A stretch of DNA of 64,000 bases from the NCBI GenBank assembly GCA_965224575.1, contig CBDCZQ010000006.1, forward strand, positions 1,674,001 through 1,738,000. The letters are read 5' to 3'. Of this stretch, positions 34,231 through 43,040 are shown in pieces; the first letter of the stretch is position 1; every line of letters begins with the position of its first letter. A model generated the notes under the pieces. It made no database searches and was not told where the DNA came from. It saw nothing but the letters and a program-made list of their open reading frames with translations. Source of the stretch: QPIN01 sp965224575. Its GTDB lineage: Bacteria > Pseudomonadota > Gammaproteobacteria > Methylococcales > Methylomonadaceae. A program made the translations under genes and the position numbers.

Positions 34231-35475
34231 ATGAAACTAATAAAAGACAAGGTAGCAAGATTATCCTTTGTCGCACTGCTGGTAACAATGACAGCAGCGA
34301 TTTTTTACACACCGACAGCATCAGCTCACGGTGAAAAGTCACAGGCTGCATTTATGCGGATGCGTACTATTCACTGGTTTGACTTAAACTGGTCAAAAGA
34401 AGAAGTTGCAGTTAACGATACAATGGCAGTCTCAGGTAAATTCCACGTTTTCGAAGGATGGCCTGAAACTGTTGATAAACCAGAAGTAGCATTCCTTAAC
34501 GTTGGTATTCCTGGCCCAGTATTTATTCGTGCTGGTTCTTGGATTGGTGGTCAATTAGTGCCACGTTCAGTATCATTGGAGTTGGGTGAAACTTATGATT
34601 TTAAAGTATTGCTAAGAGCTCGTCGTCCAGGAGAATGGCATGTTCATTCTATGATGAACGTTAAAGGTGGTGGTCCAATCATCGGTCCAGGTAAATGGGT
34701 AACTATTACTGGTTCAATGAGTCAATTTACAAACCCGTTAACAACTTTAACTGGTGATGTAATTGATTTGGAAAACTACGCACTTGATAGCATTTTGTTT
34801 TGGAGTTTTCTGTGGTATGCGGTTGGTGTAGCTTGGTTGGTATACTGGTGCAGAAAACCATTATTCATTCCACGTTTCCTTGCAGTAACATCAGGTAAAG
34901 CTAATTCTTTAATCTCTTCTGGAGATAAAAAAGTTGGTCTTATCTTTATGGTTGGTACTATGCTTACTCTTGGTATCACTATGGGAACAACTAACGATAA
35001 GTATCCTGTGACTACTCCACTTCAAGCAGGTTTGATGCGTGGTATTAGATGGATTGAAATGCCAGAAGCAACTGTTGAAGTTAAAGTTGAAGATGCATCT
35101 TATCGTGTACCTGGTCGTGCAATGCAAATGAGTTTAGTTGTTACTAACAACGGTGACTCAGCAGTTCGTTTAGGCGAATTTAATACTGCATCTGTACGTT
35201 TCCTAGATGCTGAAGTATTAGAAGATGAGACTGGTTATCCAGATGATCTTTTAGCTGAAGAAGGTTTAACAGTAAGTGACAATAGTCCTTTGGCTCCAGG
35301 TGAGACAAGAAGTATTGAAGTTACTGCTTCTGATGCAGCATGGGAAGTTTACCGTTTAGCTGACTTGATCTATGATCCAGACAGTCGTTTTGCTGGTTTA
35401 TTATTCTTCTTCGACGAAGATGGTAACCGTCAAATGGTAAAAGTCGATGCTCCATTAATCCCTGTGTTCATTTAA
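34231..35475 (+). CDS. pmoB: Particulate methane monooxygenase subunit B
   Basis: Periplasmic copper-binding subunit with two cupredoxin domains and two membrane helices between them. A signal peptide ends at SAHG: His33 becomes the mature N-terminus and, with His137 and His139 (WHVHSMM), forms the known dicopper ligand set. Starting at 34231, the numbering coincides exactly with Methylococcus capsulatus PmoB, and AGAGGAGGG precedes this ATG. A longer frame from 34168 is therefore rejected. 414 residues, full length. Confidence 0.98.
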   Translation: MKLIKDKVARLSFVALLVTMTAAIFYTPTASAHGEKSQAAFMRMRTIHWFDLNWSKEEVAVNDTMAVSGKFHVFEGWPETVDKPEVAFLNVGIPGPVFIRAGSWIGGQLVPRSVSLELGETYDFKVLLRARRPGEWHVHSMMNVKGGGPIIGPGKWVTITGSMSQFTNPLTTLTGDVIDLENYALDSILFWSFLWYAVGVAWLVYWCRKPLFIPRFLAVTSGKANSLISSGDKKVGLIFMVGTMLTLGITMGTTNDKYPVTTPLQAGLMRGIRWIEMPEATVEVKVEDASYRVPGRAMQMSLVVTNNGDSAVRLGEFNTASVRFLDAEVLEDETGYPDDLLAEEGLTVSDNSPLAPGETRSIEVTASDAAWEVYRLADLIYDPDSRFAGLLFFFDEDGNRQMVKVDAPLIPVFI

Positions 35476-35515
35476 TGGATACATTCTGAAAACATAAGTT
35501 TTTAGAAAGGGTTGG

Positions 35516-35553
35516 AAGCCCTCATCGCCTTATCGGTGGTGGGGGCTTTTTTA
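35516..35553 (+). terminator. Terminator of pmoCAB
   Basis: A 14-bp stem with G-U pairs (AAGCCCTCATCGCC 35516-35529 with GGTGGTGGGGGCTT 35535-35548) and a 5-base loop is followed by TTTTTTA. It is a strong intrinsic terminator 41 bases after the pmoB stop. Confidence 0.92.
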
Positions 35554-35682
35554 TGTAAAAAATAAATAAAAAATAGTTGATAATGAATTAGAATAGAACT
35601 ATTTTTTAATAAGTAGTATTTTTACTGATTTATTTGTTAAGAATAATTATGTATAAATTTTAAAAATACAGATACTTTGGTG

Positions 35683-36498
35683 ATGGAAGTAAATAATAAA
35701 AAAGATAAAAATTTAGTTTCTATTGAAAATTTAACCTTTTATAGAGGAAATAGAAAAATATTTGATGAAATTTCACTTGATTTTCAACGAGGAAAAGTGA
35801 CAGCAATTATGGGCCCTAGTGGGACAGGAAAAACAACCTTGTTAAAATTGATAGGTGGACAATTAGTCCCCGATAGAGGAAGAATTTTAGTTGATAATCA
35901 AAATGTTCATCAATTGAAACGAACAGATTTATTTATTCTTAGAAAGAAAATGGGAATGTTATTTCAAAGTGGTGCATTACTAACAGATATTAATGTCTTT
36001 GATAATGTTGCATTCCCAATGAGAGAACACACAAAATTAAGTGAATCAATGATTAGAACGATAGTCTTGATGAAGTTAGAGGCTGTGGGATTAAGGGGGG
36101 CAAGAAAACTAATGCCTAACGAGCTTTCGGGAGGGATGGCTAGGAGAATTGCATTGGCGAGGGCAATCTCGCTAGATCCGATGATGATAATGTATGATGA
36201 GCCGTTTTCAGGGCAAGATCCGATTTCGCTAGGAACATTAGTTAAGCTGATTAAAGAATTAAATAGTGCATTAAAAGTTACAAGTATTATTGTTTCACAT
36301 GATGTTCAGGATACAGCAAGTATTGCAGATTATATTTATGTTTTATCTGGAGGTGAAATTGTCGGACAGGGTACTCCTGAACAATTAAAAAATGATTCTT
36401 CTGAATTTGTGCAGCAGTTTTTTAAAGGGGAGGCTGATGGTCCCGTACAGTTTCATTATCCAGCAAAAAACTATCATCAGGATCTTTTTGAAAGCTGA
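35683..36498 (+). CDS. mlaF: Phospholipid transport ATP-binding protein MlaF
   Basis: ABC ATPase of the MlaFEDB complex, which moves phospholipids between the inner membrane and periplasm to maintain outer-membrane asymmetry. Walker A GPSGTGKTTLL (about 42), signature LSGGMARRIALARA and Walker B MIMYDEPFSGQDP are present, 271 residues. The start is the ATG at 35683; adjacent GTG and TTG codons at 35680 and 35677 are alternatives. It is followed closely by mlaE and mlaD. Confidence 0.94.
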   Translation: MEVNNKKDKNLVSIENLTFYRGNRKIFDEISLDFQRGKVTAIMGPSGTGKTTLLKLIGGQLVPDRGRILVDNQNVHQLKRTDLFILRKKMGMLFQSGALLTDINVFDNVAFPMREHTKLSESMIRTIVLMKLEAVGLRGARKLMPNELSGGMARRIALARAISLDPMMIMYDEPFSGQDPISLGTLVKLIKELNSALKVTSIIVSHDVQDTASIADYIYVLSGGEIVGQGTPEQLKNDSSEFVQQFFKGEADGPVQFHYPAKNYHQDLFES

Positions 36499-36514
36499 TA
36501 AATTTTAATATAAA

Positions 36515-37297
36515 ATGATTCATTTTTTTGAAAGTATAGGAAATAAGACACTATCAAGTTTTTCAAAACTAGGGCGAGGAACTTTATTTTTGATCCAAGT
36601 TGTTAAAGCTTGTTTATCTGTATTAGTACGCCCTAAATTACTTTTAGCCCAGCTATATTCAATAGGTGTATTATCTTTTATGATTATTACCATTTCAGGG
36701 TTGTTTGTTGGTATGGTATTAGGATTACAAGGTTTTTATATATTGTCAGATTTTGGTGCTGAAGAAACTTTAGGTCTTATGGTTGCTGCTTCACTAGTAA
36801 GAGAGTTAGGGCCTGTCATATCAGCATTATTATTTGCTGGTCGAGCAGGTTCCGCGTTAACAGCTGAAATTGGCTTAATGAAGGCAACTGAGCAACTTTC
36901 AGGAATGGAAATGATGGCCATAGACCCAATAAAACTGGTTATAGCCCCTAGGTTTCTTGCAGGGTTTATTTCAATGCCAATTCTTACTGCATTATTTAGT
37001 TCAATTGGTGTTATTGGTGGGCAGATAGTTGGTGTTATTATTTTAGGGGTGGATGAAGGATCATATTGGTCACAAATGCAGGCTAATTTAGATTTTCAGG
37101 GCGATATTATAAATGGTGTTATAAAAAGTATAGTTTTTGGAATTGTTATTTCATGGATTGCATTGTTTGAAGGCTATGATGCGATACCTACTTCCGAAGG
37201 TGTAAGTCGTGCGACAACAAGGACTGTAGTTAATTCTGCTTTTGCTATACTCGGACTAGATTTTATTTTGACTGCACTCATGTTCGGAGATATTTAA
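36515..37297 (+). CDS. mlaE: Phospholipid transport permease MlaE
   Basis: Inner-membrane permease of the Mla complex, 260 residues, about five helices. It contains the family core LVRELGPVISALLFAGRAGSALTAEIGLMKATEQLSGMEMM and VAPRFLAGFISMPIL. The spacing is 16 bases after mlaF and 1 base before mlaD. Confidence 0.96.
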   Translation: MIHFFESIGNKTLSSFSKLGRGTLFLIQVVKACLSVLVRPKLLLAQLYSIGVLSFMIITISGLFVGMVLGLQGFYILSDFGAEETLGLMVAASLVRELGPVISALLFAGRAGSALTAEIGLMKATEQLSGMEMMAIDPIKLVIAPRFLAGFISMPILTALFSSIGVIGGQIVGVIILGVDEGSYWSQMQANLDFQGDIINGVIKSIVFGIVISWIALFEGYDAIPTSEGVSRATTRTVVNSAFAILGLDFILTALMFGDI

Positions 37298-37298
37298 G

Positions 37299-37760
37299 AT
37301 GCAGAATACTAAAACCCAAGATACATTAGTAGGCCTATTTGTTGCTAGTGGTATTGCTGCATTTTTTTTTATGGCTATGCAGATAAGCAACCTAAGTCCC
37401 TTTTCACAAGAGAAAGTCTATACCTTAACTGCACATTTTGAAAATTCAGGTGGTCTAAAAGTTAAGTCTCCAGTGTCTATTGCAGGTGTACGAATAGGGA
37501 GAGTGAGAAAAATATCTGTTGATAAAGAAAGTTATGATTCAGTGGTTGAAATGGACATAAATAGTGAGTATGTTTTGCCAGATGATACCACTGCAAGTAT
37601 ATTTACAGCGGGATTATTAGGAGAGCAATATATTAGTCTTGAACCAGGGGGATCAGATGAAATGATTAAACCAAATGGTGTTATAGATATTACTCAGTCA
37701 GCTATAGTAATGGAAGAAATGATTGGTCAGTTTTTATTTAAAGATCCATCACATGAATAA
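37299..37760 (+). CDS. mlaD: MCE-domain phospholipid-binding protein MlaD
   Basis: Single-pass inner-membrane protein whose MCE domain forms the periplasmic hexameric ring of the Mla complex. It has an N-terminal helix (about 10-27), then the MCE core YTLTAHFENSGGLKVKSPVSIAGVRIGRV and GLLGEQYISLEPGG. 153 residues, slightly shorter than the E. coli protein. mlaC, normally next, is missing. Confidence 0.94.
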   Translation: MQNTKTQDTLVGLFVASGIAAFFFMAMQISNLSPFSQEKVYTLTAHFENSGGLKVKSPVSIAGVRIGRVRKISVDKESYDSVVEMDINSEYVLPDDTTASIFTAGLLGEQYISLEPGGSDEMIKPNGVIDITQSAIVMEEMIGQFLFKDPSHE

Positions 37761-37834
37761 ATATAAATGTTGAAAAACATTAATATACAATACTTATTCT
37801 TTTAAAGTTTCATTTCCAATTTTTTTAAAATTCA

Positions 37835-38143
37835 ATGTCGACTTTTACAGTTACTAAAAAGACAAAAGAAAACTATATTGTTGAAGGCGATCTTACTATT
37901 TTTTCATTAGATAAAAAAGCGGTAAAAGCGTTTGACTTCATAAAGACAGAAAAAAATGTTTGCATAAGTTTTGAGAGGGTGACGGTAGCAGATAGTGCTG
38001 GATTAGCACTGATAATTGAGTTAATTAAAGATGCTGAATTAACAAATACTAAATTATCTTTTAAACAAGTTCCTCATCAGATATCAATACTTGCAAAGCT
38101 AAGTGGTTTAAATATAAATCAATACATCTCAAATCACTCCTAG
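37835..38143 (+). CDS. mlaB: STAS-domain protein MlaB
   Basis: 102-residue cytosolic STAS domain (FERVTVADSAGLALIIELIKDA), the fourth component of MlaFEDB that stabilises the ATPase. It is preceded directly by the mlaFED genes, with a 74-base gap where mlaC would be expected. Divergent sequence, but length and context support the call. No clear ribosome binding site was seen. Confidence 0.85.
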   Translation: MSTFTVTKKTKENYIVEGDLTIFSLDKKAVKAFDFIKTEKNVCISFERVTVADSAGLALIIELIKDAELTNTKLSFKQVPHQISILAKLSGLNINQYISNHS

Positions 38144-38305
38144 GCAGATTCGAAAATTTATTAAATTATTAGCTGTCTATAAATTTTATTAAGGCTTATA
38201 ACAGTAAAAAATTAGTTCACTTAATTAAAACAGACATAATAAACTTTTTTTGAAGACTCTTAATTGCTAAATTTAAAACCAAATCTTAGGTTAAAATAAA
38301 TCCAT

Positions 38306-39571
38306 ATGGATAAATTAATTATTACTGGTGGCTCTCAACTTTCTGGAGAATTAAGAATCTCTGGTGCAAAAAATGCTGCTCTACCAGTTTTGGCAGCCAC
38401 TCTTCTAAGTGAAGAACCCGTATCTATAGGCAATATTCCTCATCTGCATGATATAACAACGACTATGCAACTTTTGGGGCAAATGGGTATTCGGCTTACT
38501 ATCGATGAGAAGATGAATATCGAAGTTGACACCAGTACTATTACAAAATATGAAGCGCCTTATGATCTTGTAAAAACAATGCGTGCATCAATTTTAGTTC
38601 TTGGCCCACTTTTAGCGCGTTTCGGTGAAGCTCATGTATCATTTCCTGGTGGTTGTGCAATTGGTACACGACCAGTAGATATTCATATTGATTCTTTAAT
38701 AAAAATGGGGGCTGAAATCCGAATAGAAGCTGGCTACATACATGCTAAAGCTGGTCGGTTAAAAGGTTGTAAGTTGTTGTTAGATAAGGTGACTGTAACC
38801 GGTACAGAAAACTTGTTAATGGCGGCTGTTTTAGCAGAAGGAATAACAATTATTGAAAATGCTGCTAAGGAACCAGAGGTGTCTGATCTTGCTTTATTTC
38901 TTAATGCAATGGGTGCAAAAATCTCTGGAATTGATACAGATATTTTGACCATTGAAGGTGTATTAAAATTAGATAAAAAAAATATACACTACAATATTAT
39001 TCCTGATCGCATCGAAGCTGGTACATATTTAGTTGCGGCTGCAATTACAAAGGGAAGAGTTCTACTTAAAGACGTAAGACCCAATATACTTGATGCTGTT
39101 TTAGATAAACTAAGAGAAGCTGGGGCTGATATTACTACTGGGGATGACTGGATTGAATTAAATATGCATGGTAAGAAACCAAAAGCTGTTAACGTACGTA
39201 CAGCACCGTACCCAGCATTCCCTACAGATATGCAAGCACAATTTACAGCAATGAATTCAATAGCAGAGGGTGTGGGTGTTATTACTGAAACTGTTTTTGA
39301 AAATCGTTTTATGCATGTTCAAGAAATGCAAAGAATGGGAGCAGATATTCAACTAGAATCAAATACTGCAATATGCAAAGGAATAGAGCAATTAACAGGG
39401 GCTCCCGTAATGGCAACAGATCTTAGAGCATCAGCTAGTTTGGTTCTTGCTGGGTTGGTCGCAAAGGGAGAAACATTAGTTGACCGAATTTATCATATTG
39501 ACCGTGGTTATGATCATATTGAAGAAAAACTTGCTCAATTGGGTGCAACTATTAAAAGAATTTCCGGGTAA
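38306..39571 (+). CDS. murA: UDP-N-acetylglucosamine 1-carboxyvinyltransferase
   Basis: First committed enzyme of peptidoglycan synthesis; transfers enolpyruvate from PEP to UDP-GlcNAc. 421 residues with SGAKNAALPVLAA (about 18-30), MRASILVLGPLLARFGEA, and the active-site Cys loop FPGGCAIGTRPVDIH around residue 115-120. The Cys implies fosfomycin sensitivity. mla genes followed by murA is a conserved order; the usual ibaG gene between mlaB and murA is absent. Confidence 0.97.
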   Translation: MDKLIITGGSQLSGELRISGAKNAALPVLAATLLSEEPVSIGNIPHLHDITTTMQLLGQMGIRLTIDEKMNIEVDTSTITKYEAPYDLVKTMRASILVLGPLLARFGEAHVSFPGGCAIGTRPVDIHIDSLIKMGAEIRIEAGYIHAKAGRLKGCKLLLDKVTVTGTENLLMAAVLAEGITIIENAAKEPEVSDLALFLNAMGAKISGIDTDILTIEGVLKLDKKNIHYNIIPDRIEAGTYLVAAAITKGRVLLKDVRPNILDAVLDKLREAGADITTGDDWIELNMHGKKPKAVNVRTAPYPAFPTDMQAQFTAMNSIAEGVGVITETVFENRFMHVQEMQRMGADIQLESNTAICKGIEQLTGAPVMATDLRASASLVLAGLVAKGETLVDRIYHIDRGYDHIEEKLAQLGATIKRISG

Positions 39572-39579
39572 GAATTAAT

Positions 39580-40209
39580 ATGCTAACAATTGCAGTATCG
39601 AAGGGTCGTATTTATGATGATGCACTGCCATTATTGGAAGAGGCAGGAATAGTTCCTATTGATGACCCAAAGAAGAGTCGAAAACTTATTCTTAGAACGA
39701 CTAAAGATGACGTTAATCTAGTCATTATTAGAGCAACTGATGTACCAACTTTTGTTGAATATGGAGCTGCTGATATAGGGATAGCAGGGAAGGATGTTTT
39801 ATTAGAACATGGTGCTGAAAGTTTATATGAGCCGCTGGATTTGGGTATTGCCAGATGTCGAATGATGACGGCAATCCCGGTTGGTGCATCAGAAATTAAA
39901 GGGCGAATTAGAGTAGCAACTAAATATGTAAAAATAGCACAACGATATTTTGCAGGCATTGGGGTACAGGCAGAAATTATCAAACTTTATGGTGCAATGG
40001 AGTTGGCTCCGTTAGTTGGGTTAGCAGATTGTATTGTTGATGTAGTTGATACTGGTAATACACTTAAGGCAAATGGACTTGAGCCTAAGGAATTAATAGC
40101 AAATATTAGTTCAAGGCTTGTTGTTAATAAAGCGTCAATGAAGATGAAGCATCAGGTTATCCAAGAATTACTTGATCAATTTAAAAAAACTTTAGCAAAA
40201 CGAGATTAA
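39580..40209 (+). CDS. hisG: ATP phosphoribosyltransferase, short form
   Basis: First enzyme of histidine synthesis. 209 residues: the short form that lacks the C-terminal regulatory domain and works with HisZ. It starts LTIAVSKGRIYDDALPLL and has GAADIGIAGKDVLLE and GLADCIVDVVDTGNTLKANGL (PRPP-binding loop). hisZ is not in the window. It starts 8 bases after murA and ends 4 bases before hisD. Confidence 0.97.
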   Translation: MLTIAVSKGRIYDDALPLLEEAGIVPIDDPKKSRKLILRTTKDDVNLVIIRATDVPTFVEYGAADIGIAGKDVLLEHGAESLYEPLDLGIARCRMMTAIPVGASEIKGRIRVATKYVKIAQRYFAGIGVQAEIIKLYGAMELAPLVGLADCIVDVVDTGNTLKANGLEPKELIANISSRLVVNKASMKMKHQVIQELLDQFKKTLAKRD

Positions 40210-40213
40210 AATT

Positions 40214-41518
40214 ATGTCTGTATTGAAACTCGCTAAACTTGACAGTTCTGACAAGAGTTTTGAGATGCAATTGCAGGAATTGCTTGCCTGGAATGAATCT
40301 GATGATAATAGTGTTGAGCATCAAGTTATAGATATTATATCTAAAGTTAGATGCGAAGGTGATAAAGCAGTGTTAGATTACACGAATAAGTTTGATCAAA
40401 CACATTTTAATAAAATATCAGAAATTGAGTTATCTTTAGAAACATTAGAAGATGCCTGGAACTCTTTGACTGCGGAAAAAGCTGAAGCATTACAAACAGC
40501 TGCTAATCGTATTAGAGCTTATGCAGATGAACAAAAAATGCATTCATGGCAGTACACCGAAGAGGATGGTACGGTTCTTGGTCAAAAAATTACAGCTTTA
40601 GATAAGGTTGGGTTGTACGTTCCAGGAGGTAAAGCATCTTATCCTTCTTCAGTTTTAATGAATGCTATTCCTGCAAAAGTAGCGGGTGTTGGTGAGATAG
40701 TTATGGTAGTTCCAACGCCAAAAGGAGAGACTAACTCACTAGTCCTTGCCGCTGCCTATATTGCTGGCGTTGATAAAATTTTTACTATAGGTGGAGCACA
40801 AGCAATCGCGGCACTTGCCTATGGAACTAAAACAATACCAAGTGTCGATAAAATAGTTGGACCTGGTAATATCTATGTGGCAACTGCTAAAAAAATCGTT
40901 TTTGGACAGGTTGGTATAGATATGATTGCAGGGCCTTCTGAAATTTTAATTATTTGTGATGGAAAAACCAATCCTGATTGGATAGCGATGGATCTTTTTT
41001 CTCAAGCTGAACATGATGAAGACGCTCAAGCTATTTTAATATCAGATGATAAAAATTTTTTAGAGCAGGTTGAGCAAAGTATTAATAAGCTAATTGTTGA
41101 AATGGAGAGAAAAGATATTATTCAAGCTTCGCTTATATCTCGAGGTGCCTTAATAAAGGTTGATAGCCTTATTCAAGCAGCTGAAGTTGCTAATACTATT
41201 GCTCCAGAGCACTTAGAGTTATCCGTTGAAGACCCAGAATCACTCAATCAGCATATTCGTCATGCTGGTGCGATATTTATGGGAAGATATACTGCAGAAG
41301 CTCTAGGAGATTACTGTGCGGGCCCTAATCATGTGCTTCCAACCTCAAGTACTGCCCGTTTCTCATCTCCTCTTGGTGTTTATGACTTTCAAAAGCGTTC
41401 TAGTTTAATAAACTGCTCAGCTAATGGTGCAGATACATTGGGTAAAATTGCATCTGTATTAGCACGAGGTGAAAGTCTTACAGCACACGCTCGTTCTGCC
41501 GAGTATAGAATTAAATAA
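40214..41518 (+). CDS. hisD: Histidinol dehydrogenase
   Basis: Oxidises histidinol to histidine in two NAD-dependent steps; zinc enzyme, 434 residues. Motifs GLYVPGGKASYPSSVLMNAIPAKVAGV, IVGPGNIYVATAKKIVFG, IDMIAGPSEILII and SQAEHDEDAQAILI (Zn ligands) are present, and the C-terminus has GDYCAGPNHVLPTSSTARF. Tandem with hisG; hisC follows after a repeat element. Confidence 0.98.
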   Translation: MSVLKLAKLDSSDKSFEMQLQELLAWNESDDNSVEHQVIDIISKVRCEGDKAVLDYTNKFDQTHFNKISEIELSLETLEDAWNSLTAEKAEALQTAANRIRAYADEQKMHSWQYTEEDGTVLGQKITALDKVGLYVPGGKASYPSSVLMNAIPAKVAGVGEIVMVVPTPKGETNSLVLAAAYIAGVDKIFTIGGAQAIAALAYGTKTIPSVDKIVGPGNIYVATAKKIVFGQVGIDMIAGPSEILIICDGKTNPDWIAMDLFSQAEHDEDAQAILISDDKNFLEQVEQSINKLIVEMERKDIIQASLISRGALIKVDSLIQAAEVANTIAPEHLELSVEDPESLNQHIRHAGAIFMGRYTAEALGDYCAGPNHVLPTSSTARFSSPLGVYDFQKRSSLINCSANGADTLGKIASVLARGESLTAHARSAEYRIK

Positions 41519-41595
41519 ATTTGAGCTAAGTTTTATGAAATGAACAGCGTTAGAAATTTTCACAAAGGCTTTGCTAACTAACTGAGTAAAGTTTA

Positions 41596-41759
41596 CTTAG
41601 GAATGTGCACGGAATAACTTGAGCAACTGACGTGCCTTTTTGTTCGTCTTCGGTGTTGCACAAACAATTACGTAGCCAGCTATGCGCCTGTTTGTGCGCC
41701 TTGAATACGAACAAAAATACTGCGCCAGTTGTTCAACTTATTCCGTGCGCGTTCCTTAG
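41596..41759. repeat. Long palindromic MITE-like element between hisD and hisC
   Basis: Inverted arms of about 70 bases with outer ends CTTAGGAATGTGCACGGAAT and, inverted, CTAAGGAACGCGCACGGAAT. The arms continue through TTTTTGTTCGT to a centre ATTACGTAGCCAGCTATGC at 41667-41685. The total length of 164 bases equals that of the element at 70-233. It is non-coding and would form a very long hairpin in any hisD-hisC transcript. It shares its centre with the element at 27286-27412. Confidence 0.75.
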
Positions 41760-41780
41760 CAAAATATATTTATTAAATAA

Positions 41781-42860
41781 ATGATTCAAAACCTGATTTC
41801 CTCTGTTTTTCGAAAAGAAATTTTAAGTATGACAGCATATAAAGTTGCTGAAGCTAAAAATTTAATTAAGCTAGATGCTATGGAAAACCCTTATATTTGG
41901 TCGGAAAAGATTAAAGAAAAATGGTTGGCGGAGCTAAAAAATTGTCCTATTAATCGGTATCCAGATCCTGAAGCAAGACAACTAGTTGAGACGTTAATTA
42001 AAGCTAATAGCATCCCTAGACAAAGTGGTATTTTATTAGGGAATGGCTCAGATGAAATTATTCAAATTTTATTAATGGCTTTGGCTACAGGATCAATTGT
42101 ATTATCACCTAGCCCTGGTTTTGTGATGTATAAACAAATTGCACAGAGTCTTGAGCTGAATTATCAAAGTGTTCCGTTACTAGTAGATAATTTTGATCTT
42201 GATTTACCATTAATGATAGATGCAATAAAAAAACATTCTCCTACTATTATATTTTTGGCATATCCTAATAACCCAACAGGTAATTTGTTTGAAGAGGAAG
42301 AAGTAGAAGAAATTTTAAATTATGCTTCAGGGCTTGTTGTCGTTGACGAAGCATATGCACCATTTGCAGATGCGAGTTTTTTAAACAAAATAACGCAATA
42401 TCCTAATCTTTTGGTGATGCGGACTATGTCAAAGTTAGGTCTTGCAGGTATTCGGTTAGGTTTTATTGTCGGTAATCAAGAAATAATTGGGCAGTTAAAT
42501 AAAATTCGATTGCCCTACAATATTAATAGTCTGACACAGCTTACAGCTGAATTTGCACTTAAACATCAAGCTTTATTTGACCAGCAAACTCAACAAATTT
42601 GTGAGGATAGGTCTATAGTATTAAAACAATTGAATAGTTTTACTGCGATTAAAGCTTATGATAGTTCCACGAATTTTATTTTATTTCGAACTTCAGAAAA
42701 ACAAGCCACTGTAATTTTTGATGGGTTGAAAGAACATGGAATTTTAATTAAAAACCTATCTCCCCAAGGAGGAGTTTTAACAGATTGCTTACGTGTTACT
42801 ATTGGTAAACCAGAAGAAAATAAAGCCTTCATTGATGCCTTATCAGAAATTCTTAGCTGA
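41781..42860 (+). CDS. hisC: Histidinol-phosphate aminotransferase
   Basis: PLP enzyme of histidine synthesis, 359 residues. The core contains LLGNGSDEIIQILLMAL, FLAYPNNPTGNLF, VVDEAYAPFA and the PLP-lysine motif MRTMSKLGLAGIRLGF. The start is uncertain: ATG at 41781 or an internal Met at 41829, neither with a good ribosome binding site. It is separated from hisD by a palindromic element rather than being tightly linked. Confidence 0.94.
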   Translation: MIQNLISSVFRKEILSMTAYKVAEAKNLIKLDAMENPYIWSEKIKEKWLAELKNCPINRYPDPEARQLVETLIKANSIPRQSGILLGNGSDEIIQILLMALATGSIVLSPSPGFVMYKQIAQSLELNYQSVPLLVDNFDLDLPLMIDAIKKHSPTIIFLAYPNNPTGNLFEEEEVEEILNYASGLVVVDEAYAPFADASFLNKITQYPNLLVMRTMSKLGLAGIRLGFIVGNQEIIGQLNKIRLPYNINSLTQLTAEFALKHQALFDQQTQQICEDRSIVLKQLNSFTAIKAYDSSTNFILFRTSEKQATVIFDGLKEHGILIKNLSPQGGVLTDCLRVTIGKPEENKAFIDALSEILS

Positions 42861-42902
42861 TAAAAGAAAGGGTAACTGCCAATAGAATAAGAGATTATTG
42901 TC

Positions 42903-42989
42903 GTAGGTTGGGCTGCCGTCTTTTTGGCAACCCAACTAAAATATATGCTAAAAATGTTGGTTAACGATAAAGCAGTTAGCCCAATCTAC
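42903..42989. repeat. Short inverted-repeat element after hisC
   Basis: The ends GTAGGTTGGGCT (42903-42914) and AGCCCAATCTAC (42978-42989) are inverted copies with one mismatch. An internal GGTTGGGCTGCC / GGCAACCC pair also folds. It resembles GTAGGTTGGG-type interspersed repeats common in gammaproteobacteria and lies between convergent hisC and ccmI. Confidence 0.55.
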
Positions 42990-43040
42990 TAGGAACTATT
43001 CGTATTTTCTTAACTAAATGGCAGTGAAAAGATAGGGGGG

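Noticed and set aside
37761..37834. Possible mlaC remnant between mlaD and mlaB
   Set aside because: Only 74 AT-rich bases; no frame or residue pattern of MlaC was found.
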